Shown here piece by piece: positions 9,784-19,081 of a stretch of DNA of 59,221 bases (position 1 is its first letter; every line of letters begins with the position of its first letter). The position numbers and the translations under genes are program-made. Location of the stretch: positions 1 to 59,221 of the forward strand of contig JAOLBX010000010.1 in the NCBI GenBank assembly GCA_028339355.1, read 5' to 3'. Source of the stretch: Bacteroidia bacterium (lineage in GTDB: Bacteria; Bacteroidota; Bacteroidia; NS11-12g; UBA9320). The notes below the pieces were generated by a model. It ran no database searches. It saw only the letters and a list, made by a program, of their open reading frames with translations, and had not been told where the DNA came from.

Positions 9784-12700
9784 TTACTCAAACCACTCCA
9801 CACCATTCTTAAAGATATCCATAAACTCCATTTCAGGTATATTCTTCATTAGGCCGTTGCGGAAACGCTCTGGGTGACCCATTCTGCCGTAGATCTGCCC
9901 TGTAGCGTCTGTGATGCCTTCTATGCCGTGTACAGATCCATTTGGGTTGTACGGCATATCTAATGCCACGTTTCCATCAAAGTCGATATATTGGGTCGCT
10001 ATCTGTTCATTGGCTGCTAGGTCTTTTACCATGGCATCTGAAGCATAGAATCTTCCTTCTCCGTGAGAGAATGGTACGATGTACTGCTTGCCTTTCATAC
10101 CTTGTAACCAAGGGCTCTTATCAGACATTACTTCTACGTGTGCCGTTTGGCTAATGTGTCTACCGATGCTATTGAAGGTCATAGTAGCAGAAGTCTCGTC
10201 TAAGTCTCTGATTTCTCCGTAAGGAAGCAATCCTGACTTCACTAGAGCTTGGAAACCATTACAGATGCCCAATACCAATCCACCTCTAGCAATAAGGCCG
10301 TGAACGGCTTCTTTTACTTCTGTATTTTTCAATACAGATACGATGTATTTGGCAGAACCATCTGGCTCATCTCCTGCAGAGAATCCGCCTGGTATCATTA
10401 ATATATTGGCAGCGTTTAGCTCCGTTACAAAAGCAGAAATAGATTCCGCTATCGCTTCTTCGCTGTAGTTTCTGAATAATGCGGTATGTACATCTGCTCC
10501 CGCATCTACGAATACATGCTCCGTCTCATACTCACAGTTGGTTCCTGGGAATATTGGGATAAACACTCTAACAGTTTTTAGTTGAGAGTGTTTATTTTTT
10601 AGTGAGGTATCGGCTGACGCCAATCCTTTTACTGCGTCTTTCTTCTTGTCCCCACGAACAACTTTACTCGGGAATATTGGTTCCAACGTTCCTTCCCACG
10701 CTGCTAGTAATTCTGCAGTGTTGAACTCCTCTCCATTTAAAGTAAGCGAATCGCCTTCTGTTTTACCTAGCAATTCATATCCATCTAGCTCCGTAGTAGA
10801 TTCTAAAATCAGACTACCTATTTGCGAAGCGAAACAGTCTAGACCGTAATTGATATTGGCTCCTATTCCGTTACCTACCATCATCTTAAATACCGCTGCA
10901 GCAAGGCCACCTTCTTTTATAGTTTGTGCCGATACGATCGTTCCATTGCTGATATACTCGTGTACATCTTTAAACACTTTATTCAGTTGGTCATAGTTTG
11001 GTATACCACTAGCTAGCGGTTGATGCTTAGCCAAGTAGAGATAGTTTCCTGTTTTCTTTATTTCTGGCGAAATGATATTTTTTAATTCTCCCACTGCACA
11101 CGCAAATGAGATCAACGTAGGTGGTACGCTGATGTTTTCGAACGTACCACTCATAGAATCTTTACCACCTATAGCAGCAGTTTCAAACTCTAACTGAGCT
11201 TCTAATGCTCCTAGAAGTGCCTGTAGTGGCTTGCCCCATTTCTCTGCATCTGCTCCAAGTCTTTCGAAGTACTCTTGAAAACTAAGTCTAGCGTTTTTAT
11301 GGTTTCCACCACTTGCTACTAGATTAGCCAATGATTCTACTACCGAGTATACACCCATCAGAAATGGATTTTCATTGGCCATAGTAGTAGAGAACCCCCA
11401 ACTAGATATAGCCACAGTATCGGTAGATTTATTGAGAACTGGTATCGTATTCACACTCGCTAGTGCGGGAGTTTTGAGGTATTTCCCGCCCAGTGGCATG
11501 AGCACTGTGGTTCGTCCTACGTGCGAGTCAAAGTTTTCAATCAATCCTTTTTGCGAAGCTACATTCAGCTGCGAAAGTTCTTTTTTGAATTGGTCAGCGG
11601 TAAGTGGCGTCAATGCTTGGGTCTTAGCATTAGACTCGCTTACGACTTTAGCAGTGATCGTCTTTTGCATACCAGCAGTATCTAAGAATACTCTATCCAA
11701 ATCCACTATCATCTCTCCTCTCCAGAAGATTTGCATTCTGCCGCTATCGGTAACCTCGGCTACTTCTATTGCAAGTAGATTCTCTTGCGAAGCGTGTGCT
11801 ATGAAAGCAGCTACATCCTTGGCTTCTACCACTACTGCCATTCGCTCTTGTGACTCAGATATAGCAAGTTCAGTTCCATTAAGTCCTGCATACTTCGTAG
11901 GCAGTTTGTCTAGATTAATGTTTAGACTATCAGCTATCTCGCCTATGGCTACAGATACTCCTCCTGCACCAAAATCATTACATTTCTTTATCAGTCTAGT
12001 AACTTCTGGCTTGCGGAAAAGGCGTTGTATTTTTCTCTCTTCTACCGCATCTCCTTTTTGCACTTCTGCACTTAAGGTATTGATAGACGTCTCGTCTTGT
12101 ACTTTACTACTTCCAGATGCTCCACCTACACCGTCGCGGCCAGTTTTGCCACCTACCATAATCACACGGTCGCTTGTTGCTGGGGCTTCTCTTCGTACCC
12201 AATCCTTTGGCACCGCACCTGCTACGTAACCTACTTCCATTCGTTTGGCTTTATAACCTTGGTCGTATACTTCTGCTATATGCGATGTCGCCAGTCCTAT
12301 TTGGTTACCGTAAGAAGAGTATCCTTTGGCAGCTGTTTTAGTAATTTTTTTCTGTGGAAGTTTACCTTCTAGAGTATCTGCTATTGGCTCACGTGGATCT
12401 GCACTACCTGTCACACGCATAGCTTGGTATACGAATGCTCTACCGCTTAATGGGTCTCTGATAGCACCACCTACACACGTAGATGCACCACCAAATGGCT
12501 CTATTTCAGTAGGGTGATTGTGCGTTTCGTTCTTGAAGAGCAAGTACCACGCTTGTTTATCGCCTTCTACGTCTACCTCTATTTCTATGGTACACGCATT
12601 TATCTCATCGGTTATTACTAGGTCGTCTAGCTTTCCGTTGGCACGAAGATATTTAGCAGCGATAGTTCCTATATCCATCAACGAAATAGGCTTGTGCTCT

Positions 12701-13458
12701 CTACCCAATTCCTTACGAAGTGCTAGATATCTATTAAATATCTCTTCTATTTTATTAGCTAAGTCCCCTTCAAAAGTGATGTCTTTTAATTCTGTGAAGA
12801 AGGTAGTATGTCTACAGTGATCACTCCAATAGGTATCTAGCACCTTGAGTTCTGTTTCTGTGGGGTTTCTATTTTCTGTTTTAAAATAATCTTGTGTGAA
12901 TTTGAGATCTGCTAGGTCAAAAGAGAAACTCCATTCCTTGTGCAATGCAGCTAGTCCGCCTTCGTCTAAGTCTATAAATCCATCTATTGTAGGCACATTC
13001 TCCGGTTGTGGAATGTTTGGTTTGACTAAAACATCCAGGTTTTTCTCTTGAGAATCTACCGAATTAATTACATAATTCTTAATCTCAGCGAGTGAACTAT
13101 CATTCACCTTATCGAACACAAAAAGTTTCCCGGTACGAATCATAGGCTTTGTTCCCGTAACTAATTGAATTGCTTGCTCAGCAGAGTCTGCACGTTGGTC
13201 ATATTGCCCTGGCAAGTACTCTGTAGCAAAGCTAGAAAGTTTAGAATCTGCAGGATTTTGGGTATAAGAAATGTCTGCAACAGAGTCTAAAAGCACTTTG
13301 ATTAGTTTGTCCCAAGACGACTCTTCGGCATCAAAAACATCGTACACCACATACTGCTTTAGATTAGTAAGCGGCGTAAACTCCTGAAGCTCAGCAAGTA
13401 CTTTTTGCGAAGCAACATCAAACTCAGACTTCTTTTCTACGAAAATTCTTTGATTCAT
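9784..13458 (-). CDS. purL: phosphoribosylformylglycinamidine synthase, single-chain
   Basis: 1224 residues, the large single-polypeptide form used in purine synthesis to convert FGAR, glutamine and ATP to FGAM. The synthetase part has SDHCRHTTFF (near 230), NETHNHPTEIEPFGGA and the second half-site GGKDSMSGT. The C-terminal glutaminase domain starts at about 970 with IPIFPGTNCEYET, has PGGFSAGDEPDGS, and its nucleophile cysteine is in LGICNGFQALVKSG; PFSHGEGRF gives the His of the triad. ATG 13458 (MNQRIFVEKK) is chosen over a start 51 nt upstream because a perfect -7 element (13481-13488) lies between them. It is transcribed alone or with the small frame after it. Confidence 0.97.
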   Translation of the reverse strand: MNQRIFVEKKSEFDVASQKVLAELQEFTPLTNLKQYVVYDVFDAEESSWDKLIKVLLDSVADISYTQNPADSKLSSFATEYLPGQYDQRADSAEQAIQLVTGTKPMIRTGKLFVFDKVNDSSLAEIKNYVINSVDSQEKNLDVLVKPNIPQPENVPTIDGFIDLDEGGLAALHKEWSFSFDLADLKFTQDYFKTENRNPTETELKVLDTYWSDHCRHTTFFTELKDITFEGDLANKIEEIFNRYLALRKELGREHKPISLMDIGTIAAKYLRANGKLDDLVITDEINACTIEIEVDVEGDKQAWYLLFKNETHNHPTEIEPFGGASTCVGGAIRDPLSGRAFVYQAMRVTGSADPREPIADTLEGKLPQKKITKTAAKGYSSYGNQIGLATSHIAEVYDQGYKAKRMEVGYVAGAVPKDWVRREAPATSDRVIMVGGKTGRDGVGGASGSSKVQDETSINTLSAEVQKGDAVEERKIQRLFRKPEVTRLIKKCNDFGAGGVSVAIGEIADSLNINLDKLPTKYAGLNGTELAISESQERMAVVVEAKDVAAFIAHASQENLLAIEVAEVTDSGRMQIFWRGEMIVDLDRVFLDTAGMQKTITAKVVSESNAKTQALTPLTADQFKKELSQLNVASQKGLIENFDSHVGRTTVLMPLGGKYLKTPALASVNTIPVLNKSTDTVAISSWGFSTTMANENPFLMGVYSVVESLANLVASGGNHKNARLSFQEYFERLGADAEKWGKPLQALLGALEAQLEFETAAIGGKDSMSGTFENISVPPTLISFACAVGELKNIISPEIKKTGNYLYLAKHQPLASGIPNYDQLNKVFKDVHEYISNGTIVSAQTIKEGGLAAAVFKMMVGNGIGANINYGLDCFASQIGSLILESTTELDGYELLGKTEGDSLTLNGEEFNTAELLAAWEGTLEPIFPSKVVRGDKKKDAVKGLASADTSLKNKHSQLKTVRVFIPIFPGTNCEYETEHVFVDAGADVHTALFRNYSEEAIAESISAFVTELNAANILMIPGGFSAGDEPDGSAKYIVSVLKNTEVKEAVHGLIARGGLVLGICNGFQALVKSGLLPYGEIRDLDETSATMTFNSIGRHISQTAHVEVMSDKSPWLQGMKGKQYIVPFSHGEGRFYASDAMVKDLAANEQIATQYIDFDGNVALDMPYNPNGSVHGIEGITDATGQIYGRMGHPERFRNGLMKNIPEMEFMDIFKNGVEWFE

Positions 13459-13480
13459 GCTAGTGTGATAATATGCAAGG

Positions 13481-13488
13481 CAAAGGTA
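13481..13488 (-). promoter_or_regulatory. -7 element of purL
   Basis: TACCTTTG on the minus strand, 22 nt before the purL ATG at 13458. No exact -33 TTTG is seen at the expected distance. It rules out the longer reading of purL. Confidence 0.5.
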
Positions 13489-13693
13489 AACGGTACAGTT
13501 AAGTAGCATATATGAAAGGGTGGATTGTTGAGAAAAATAGAATAAAGCTATTTAGCCGTGATATTCAATGGAAAATGCCGCTCTCGCCTTTTTATTCTTG
13601 CCTAGCTTTTTGTCTTGACATAAAAACTTAGTGCCTTAGCGATTTTACTTTAGTTTCTCTTATTTAGACTTGAAACAGAACGTACTTCTACTT

Positions 13694-13701
13694 TACCTTT
13701 G
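13694..13701 (+). promoter_or_regulatory. promoter of the VIT-family gene, almost touching the ATG
   Basis: TTG at 13670-13672, 21-nt spacer, TACCTTTG at 13694-13701. Only 5 nt separate it from ATG 13707, so transcription should begin at or within a few bases of the start codon. Confidence 0.65.
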
Positions 13702-13706
13702 AACTT

Positions 13707-14402
13707 ATGGGACCAAATCCTGAAAATCATTATGTTAACAGAAGCAACTGGCTTCGAGCAGCAGTACTAGGAGCAAACGACGGCATACTCTCTACTGCCA
13801 GTATCATTATAGGTGTAGCTGCGGCAAGCACTTCACGAGAACCAATTATACTCGCTGGTGTAGCAGGCTTAGTCGCAGGAGCTCTTTCTATGGCTGCAGG
13901 GGAATATGTTTCTGTAAGTTCTCAAAGTGATTTAGAAACTGCAGATCTCAAAAGAGAAGAGCAAGAGCTAATTGATTTTCCCGAACAAGAAGAAAAAGAA
14001 CTGGCTAAAATATATGTCAAAAGAGGACTATCAGAAAAATTGGCAAGTGATGTTGCAAGAGAACTTACCGAACATAACGCTCTTGAGGCACATGCAAGAG
14101 ATGAACTTGGTATCAATGAAATCACACAAGCAAATCCCTTTCAAGCAGCTATAGCCTCCGGTGCAGCATTTATTTTTGGTGGGTCATTACCTGTTGTTGT
14201 TGCCTACCTTGGAATGTTAAATAACATGATATACTTACAGTATGGTTTTGCCATCGCATTTCTCATATTACTTGGTTCAGTAGCGGCCAAAACTGGAGGT
14301 TCTAATGTATGGAGAGCAGTCCTTCGAATTACTTTCTGGGGTACGCTGGCTATGGGACTTACCGCTCTTATAGGATATCTTTTTGGGGTAAACGTGGCGT
14401 AG
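13707..14402 (+). CDS. VIT1/CCC1-family (ferritin-like domain-free) metal transporter
   Basis: 231 residues. VIT/CCC1 proteins move Fe(II) or Mn(II), often in exchange for protons, to store or export metal. Visible are the first-helix signature WLRAAVLGANDGILSTASI (20-38), GAGE-like second segment AGALSMAAGEYVSVSSQSD, a charged cytosolic helix (about 85-140, rich in Glu: EEQELIDFPEQEEKELAKIY) that binds metal in plant VIT1, and three C-terminal membrane helices. Five membrane helices in total fits the family. The promoter is immediately upstream; dxs follows 29 nt after the stop and may share the transcript. Confidence 0.88.
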   Translation: MGPNPENHYVNRSNWLRAAVLGANDGILSTASIIIGVAAASTSREPIILAGVAGLVAGALSMAAGEYVSVSSQSDLETADLKREEQELIDFPEQEEKELAKIYVKRGLSEKLASDVARELTEHNALEAHARDELGINEITQANPFQAAIASGAAFIFGGSLPVVVAYLGMLNNMIYLQYGFAIAFLILLGSVAAKTGGSNVWRAVLRITFWGTLAMGLTALIGYLFGVNVA

Positions 14403-14431
14403 TATTACGCTATAAAAAGCATCTTTGTAAC

Positions 14432-16183
14432 CTGAATTTATTGGATTCAATATCACATCCATCTGACCTCAAAAAACTGAGTAAAGACCAACTGCCTCAA
14501 CTCTGTGCAGAGATTCGTGAATTTTTTATAGCTAAAATCTTAAAAAACGGAGGACATTTTAGTGCAAATCTCGGTGTAGTAGAACTCACAGTAGCCTTGC
14601 ATTATGTGTATGAATTATCCTCAGATAAACTTGTGTGGGACGTAGGTCATCAATCGTATATACACAAGTTGCTTACTGGACGAAAATCCGAGTTTGACAC
14701 CATCCGTAAACTAGATGGGCTAAGCGGTTTTCCTAAGATGGACGAAAGCGATTTCGATCATTTCGGCACGGGGCATTCGTCTACCTCAATATCGGCTGTT
14801 ATGGGTATGGCAGAAGGAGCTCTTCTCAACAATAAAGAAAATAAACACATTGCAGTTATAGGTGACGGTTCACTGACCGGAGGAATGGCATTTGAAGCTT
14901 TAAATAACCTGGGTGTAAGCAAGGCAAACGTACTCGTAATAGTTAACGATAATCAAATGGGAATAGACCCAAACTTGGGAGCCATTAATAATCACTTAGC
15001 AGAAATAGACGGTATAAATCCTAACCTCTTCGAGAATTTAGGATTACCCTACTACGGTCCTGTAGATGGTAATGACATTTTAGAATTAGTTAATATTTTC
15101 GAGAAACAAAAACTCGAGAATGGACCAAAGGTTATCCATATCAAAACTCTAAAAGGTAAAGGCTACGAACCTGCTGAAAAAGCACAAACTGATTGGCACA
15201 GTGTTAGTTACGTAAAAATAGATCCGCTAAAATCTGAAACGATGGATGTGAAACCTGTCAAGTTTCAAGAAGTGTTTGGACATACATTATTAGAACTTGC
15301 GGAGAAAGACGAGCGAGTAGTAGGAATCACTCCTGCTATGCCGAGTGGTAGCTCTATGAAGATCATGATGGAGGCTATGCCGCACAGAGTTTTCGACGTA
15401 GGAATAGCGGAGCAACACGCAGTCACCTTTGCAGCAGGATTAGCGTTAGAAGGTAAAAGACCTTTTTGCAATATCTACTCGACCTTTGCTCAACGTGCCT
15501 ATGACCAAATTATACATGACGTTGCACTACAAAACATCCCTGTTATCTTCTGTTTGGATAGGGCGGGTCTAGTAGGTGCAGATGGCCCTACTCATCACGG
15601 CACATTTGATTTATCTTTCTTGAATGCCATTCCCAATCTTACTATTCTTAGTCCAATGGATGAGCAAGAGCTACGCAATATGATGTACTGGGCTGTAGAC
15701 TATGTGGATGGGCCAATAGTGATACGCTACCCACGCGGTAGAGGAAATCACATAGATTATAAGAACGAGATAAAGTCCTTGACCATTCCAAGCAGTAGAA
15801 TGCTGACTACAGGGCAGAATATTGCGGTTATTTCTATTGGTCAAATTGGTACAGAAGTTCAGAATGCTATTACCCAGAATAGTTTAGAAGATAAAGTCAC
15901 CCATATTGATGCTAGATGCATGAAGCCGTTGAATTTGAATATGTTGGGTGAAGTTTTCCGAAGATTTGATAAGATAATTACTGTTGAAGAGTCTTGTTTA
16001 ATGGGTGGTTTTGGTCAGCAGGTAAAAGGGCTTGCTCTGAACTCTCATTACAAAGGCACTATCACCTCACTTGGCTTGCCTGATGTATTTGTAGAACACG
16101 GAGAAATCAATGAACTTAGAGCTAAGTTTGGCATTGATGCTGATGCTATTGGGAAGGTAATTGGAAGGTTGCTTGGAAGTTAG
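14432..16183 (+). CDS. dxs: 1-deoxy-D-xylulose-5-phosphate synthase
   Basis: About 583 residues; condenses pyruvate and glyceraldehyde 3-phosphate with thiamine diphosphate, the first step of the MEP isoprenoid pathway. Seen: GGHFSANLGVVELTVALHYV, the ThDP/Mg motif VIGDGSLTGGMAFEALNN, catalytic-Glu VGIAEQHAVTFAAGLA, and DRAGLVGADGPTHHG. No ATG lies near the homologous N-terminus. CTG at 14432 gives xNLLDSISHPSDLKKL, exactly where the family starts (MNLLDxI); TTG at 14441 is the alternative. The open frame continues upstream but only by overlapping the VIT gene. CATCTTTG (14420-14427), one base off the -7 consensus, ends 4 nt before the CTG. The product would feed the uppS gene elsewhere in this window. 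Confidence 0.93.
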   Translation: MNLLDSISHPSDLKKLSKDQLPQLCAEIREFFIAKILKNGGHFSANLGVVELTVALHYVYELSSDKLVWDVGHQSYIHKLLTGRKSEFDTIRKLDGLSGFPKMDESDFDHFGTGHSSTSISAVMGMAEGALLNNKENKHIAVIGDGSLTGGMAFEALNNLGVSKANVLVIVNDNQMGIDPNLGAINNHLAEIDGINPNLFENLGLPYYGPVDGNDILELVNIFEKQKLENGPKVIHIKTLKGKGYEPAEKAQTDWHSVSYVKIDPLKSETMDVKPVKFQEVFGHTLLELAEKDERVVGITPAMPSGSSMKIMMEAMPHRVFDVGIAEQHAVTFAAGLALEGKRPFCNIYSTFAQRAYDQIIHDVALQNIPVIFCLDRAGLVGADGPTHHGTFDLSFLNAIPNLTILSPMDEQELRNMMYWAVDYVDGPIVIRYPRGRGNHIDYKNEIKSLTIPSSRMLTTGQNIAVISIGQIGTEVQNAITQNSLEDKVTHIDARCMKPLNLNMLGEVFRRFDKIITVEESCLMGGFGQQVKGLALNSHYKGTITSLGLPDVFVEHGEINELRAKFGIDADAIGKVIGRLLGS

Positions 16184-16306
16184 GTTATCTGTTTGCCGCT
16201 ATTAAACTCACACCGATTTTGATGCTAAATTAGAAATCCAGTTAAAATCTCCCCTCTAGTAGAGCGGATTCTGTTTGTCGCTGTTGTAGAATTTTGCTAC
16301 GCAAAA

Positions 16307-17234
16307 TTATAGTTCCTCAATCACTACCACCACCCTAAACCCAATAGTACTCTTAGGCTCTGTTGCAGGCTGCTCACTTTCTACACGCACATCGTAACCA
16401 GGATCATTCCAAGAGCCTCCCATTGCTACTGTATCGTCAGAGACTAGTTCAGCCACGTTTCCACACATATTATAAATACCAAATTCATTTGGATAGTATG
16501 ATTTTGCAGGAGAGGTAATGGTAGCAACATCATGCAGGTCAGAGCTTGTATCGTAAATTTCGTATTTTTTAGTGATTTCATTGAAATGGATATCTTCTGC
16601 GGATAATCCTTTAAAATTTGATAAATAAACTCCTTTAGAATTCCTAAGGTAAATACCCTTCCATGCGTATGTATGCGAGCTTTCCCCTCTTGCCGCTCGT
16701 ATCCACTGCTTTTTAGTAGGAACACTAAAAGTCACTTTCGCGTCTTGATCTCTTAAGGCAAATATCTCTGTTAGCCAATTGGCATACGATGTAGCTTGTT
16801 TCAAGGTCATCCCAACAGCAGGGTACTCTGAATACGCATTATGTTGGTAGTAATAATTAACATAAGGTTCTTTATATGATAAATAACTACGCCAGGCAGT
16901 TGTATCTAATAGATTGGCATTATGTTCTACCTTCTTGCTTGAGATACATCAGAAATTCTTTCCAATTTACATTAGTAACCTCTGTGCTGGACATGTAAAA
17001 TTCGGATGTAGAGTCTAATCCAATAAGGAAATCTCTTTTCTCGACAGAATCCAATCCCATTTCTTCAGCTTGTTTTATTCTCTTAAAGCTTATTTCATCT
17101 GGGTGTAAATAAACAGAATCCGCAGGCGCCTTCACTTAGTGCTTTGTCAGATCCTTGGTCGTCTGAGGTTTTTTGTTTTTACCAAAAGCAAATAATAGAG
17201 ATAAGAGTAACAAGAAATATCCTAGCTTGTTCAT
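16307..17234 (-). pseudogene. FGE/SUMF1-fold (GldJ/GldK-like) exported protein, broken by a stop and a frameshift
   Basis: Three pieces restore one protein of about 308 residues. Start MNKLGYFLLLLSLLFAF (ATG 17234) is a signal peptide; the frame hits TAA at 17136-17138, continues in the same frame with VKAPADSVYLHPDEISF...FYMSSTEVTNVNWKEFLMYLKQE, then needs a 1-base correction at CC 16930-16931 to continue EHNANLLDTTAWRSYL...YPAVGMTLKQATSYANWL, PTKKQWIRAARG, NMCGNVAELVSD, MGGSWNDPG and GFRVVV. The last motifs are typical FGE-sulfatase-modifying fold; the layout resembles gliding-motility lipoproteins GldJ/GldK but no lipobox Cys is visible. Two independent lesions make a single sequencing error an unlikely explanation. 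Confidence 0.75.
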
Positions 17235-17359
17235 TAACAAAAAAAAGGTAGAAAAAGTTTTAGTATGTGCTCTAGATACAATTTGTTCCCATAGATGATC
17301 AGCTGTTGCAGGCATAATATTATTTACTATCACAAATCAACTGAACAGTTAAGAACACC

Positions 17360-17367
17360 TACATTTG
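17360..17367 (+). promoter_or_regulatory. -7 element TACATTTG directly before rlmG
   Basis: Exact TAnnTTTG ending 5 nt before ATG 17373. The -33 position shows no TTTG. It supports the short start of rlmG. Confidence 0.45.
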
Positions 17368-17372
17368 AACTG

Positions 17373-18467
17373 ATGCAGTACAATAATAAAACCATTAATC
17401 TCCAACGCTACCCCAACACTACAAATCGTTCTCTCCGACCGTGGAGTGCAGCAGACGAGTTATTGCTTTTTGAAGCTCAAAAAATTGGGTTAGAAGATAA
17501 AACGATTGCATTAGGATATGACACATTTGGAGCTTTGGCAATTGCTCTTCATAAGCATAAACCTCATTCCATTATTAATCATAATTCTCAGCTAAAGGCT
17601 ACCAAACTAAACTTGGACAATAATGGTTTGGATTCCAAAGACTTTGAGTATGTAAATCCCTTGAATATTAAAACCAAAAACGTTGATTTAGTACTACTTA
17701 AGGTTCCAAAGTCTTTAGAATTGTTTCAGCTAATAATTCAACAATTCCATTCTATATCAAATGATGGCACATCAATACTATGCGGTTTTATGACAAGAAA
17801 TTTCACTGCTAGTGTCTTAGAAATTGCAAAAGAATATTTTGAGGATGTATCGCAATCACTTGCCGTAAAAAAAGCTCGTGTTTTAATTCTAAAAAAACCT
17901 AAAAACCCCGCTGAAAAATCACCCCTTTTTCACTCAGTCAAAAATGACTTAGACCTAAACCTCAAACAGTATTCTGGTGTTTTTTCTTCCAACAAAATCG
18001 ATAAAGCTACTATTATTTTACTTGAAAATTTACCTGCAGTATCAGCAGGTGCCCAGATACTAGACTTAGCTTGTGGTAATGGTGTAATTGCTGCATACGT
18101 TCAAAAACAAGAACCAACTGCACAAATATCAGTAATAGACGATAATTTTCTAGCAATAGCATCTGCAAAGTTAAACTTGGGTAAGGAAAACATTAATTAT
18201 CACTGGTCAGACACGGTGACTGCAGTACGAGATCAAAAATTTGACTTGATACTATGCAATCCTCCTTTTCATTTTGAATACGAAAACACAATAGAAATTT
18301 CTTTACGATTATTTAAAGAAGCTAAAAATGCACTAAAGCAAAATGGTGCTTTCTATATAGTCGCCAATACTCATTTGAACTACAGAACACATCTGGCTAA
18401 GCTTTTTAAAGAAGTACGTCAGGTAGTTCAGAGTGGAAAGTACGAAGTGCTTTGTTGTGCCAACTAG
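17373..18467 (+). CDS. rlmG: RlmG-like 23S rRNA (guanine-N2)-methyltransferase
   Basis: 364 residues in two tandem methyltransferase-like halves, as in RlmG, which methylates G1835 of 23S rRNA, and the related RsmC. The degenerate N-terminal half begins TINLQRYPNTTNRSLRPWSA and has the family's LRPWSAADELLLFEA. The C-terminal half binds SAM through ILDLACGNGVIAAYV (about 226-240) and has the catalytic NPPFHFEYEN (motif IV). LFKEAKNALKQNGAFYIVAN closes the fold. ATG 17373 is chosen over an upstream extension because the promoter element at 17360 lies inside it. The 3' end overlaps the convergent SCO1 gene by 4 nt. RlmG versus RsmC is judged from the N-terminal half. Confidence 0.82.
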   Translation: MQYNNKTINLQRYPNTTNRSLRPWSAADELLLFEAQKIGLEDKTIALGYDTFGALAIALHKHKPHSIINHNSQLKATKLNLDNNGLDSKDFEYVNPLNIKTKNVDLVLLKVPKSLELFQLIIQQFHSISNDGTSILCGFMTRNFTASVLEIAKEYFEDVSQSLAVKKARVLILKKPKNPAEKSPLFHSVKNDLDLNLKQYSGVFSSNKIDKATIILLENLPAVSAGAQILDLACGNGVIAAYVQKQEPTAQISVIDDNFLAIASAKLNLGKENINYHWSDTVTAVRDQKFDLILCNPPFHFEYENTIEISLRLFKEAKNALKQNGAFYIVANTHLNYRTHLAKLFKEVRQVVQSGKYEVLCCAN

Positions 18468-19081
18468 TCTTCGGCTAGAAGAATATCTATATCTTCTATC
18501 ATGCGATTAACATCCAGAGGTAGCGTGGCGTTATAAACTCCTCGGATATACCCTTTCTTATCTACCAAAACACATCGCTCCGTATGTAGAAAGTCAGAAG
18601 AATCTTTACTCAGACCTATCTCCTCTTCCACAAAGAATGAATTTCTTGAAAGTGCATATATCTTTGACTGACTTCCTGTAAGCAAGTTCCAATTAGACTT
18701 GAGTCCTTTTGCTTCGTGATATTCTTTTAATCGTGCAACACTATCGATATTAGGGGTTACGCTAAAAGAAACTAGCCTAATATTCTCTGCCAGATACTTA
18801 TCTTGAATTTTGGTAAGATTCTGAGTCATTGTAGGACAAATAGAAGGACAGCTAGTAAAGAAGAAATTTGCTAAATATATCCTATTTGCTAAGCTATCTG
18901 AATTATAGATTTCATCATTCTGGTTTAGAAACGTAAAAGCACCAATAGTATGTCTTTCTCCAGTATAACCTGTCAAATCCCACGTAGGACTTATGTCTGG
19001 GCTAAAGTAATAGGGCACCTTTTGTTCTTTAGAGGTACAGCTCAAAAAAAGAAACATGCTAAAAACTACTATCCACTTCAT
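18464..19081 (-). CDS. SCO1/SenC/PrrC-type lipoprotein
   Basis: 205 residues. SCO proteins bind copper and reduce disulfides while the CuA site of cytochrome oxidase is assembled. The lipoprotein signal MKWIVVFSMFLFLSC gives a lipid-modified Cys. The thioredoxin-like core has the copper/thiol motif TSCPSICPTM (CxxxC) and the conserved His in FLHTERCVLVDKKG. Start ATG 19081 gives the clean lipobox; it lies inside the upstream YwqK-type gene (23-nt overlap), which suggests translational coupling. It is the last gene of the YHYH-YwqK-SCO operon. No oxidase genes are in the window, so the client is unknown. Confidence 0.88.
   Translation of the reverse strand: MKWIVVFSMFLFLSCTSKEQKVPYYFSPDISPTWDLTGYTGERHTIGAFTFLNQNDEIYNSDSLANRIYLANFFFTSCPSICPTMTQNLTKIQDKYLAENIRLVSFSVTPNIDSVARLKEYHEAKGLKSNWNLLTGSQSKIYALSRNSFFVEEEIGLSKDSSDFLHTERCVLVDKKGYIRGVYNATLPLDVNRMIEDIDILLAED

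Noticed and set aside
11375-12229. 284-codon plus-strand open frame inside purL
   Set aside because: It is antisense to the conserved core of purL, and its protein is low-complexity (Ser/Thr/Ala rich) with no domain; a shadow of codon bias.
14309-14431. extension of dxs into the VIT gene
   Set aside because: It overlaps the last membrane helix of the VIT protein and adds residues absent from DXS.
16290-16308. inverted repeat AATTTTGC-TAC-GCAAAATT as a terminator of dxs
   Set aside because: Perfect 8-bp stem but an A/T-rich one with only a 3-nt loop and no T-tract after it; could be chance in AT-rich DNA.
17295-17372. upstream extension of rlmG to 17295
   Set aside because: It would cover the -7 element at 17360 and has no similarity to the family N-terminus.
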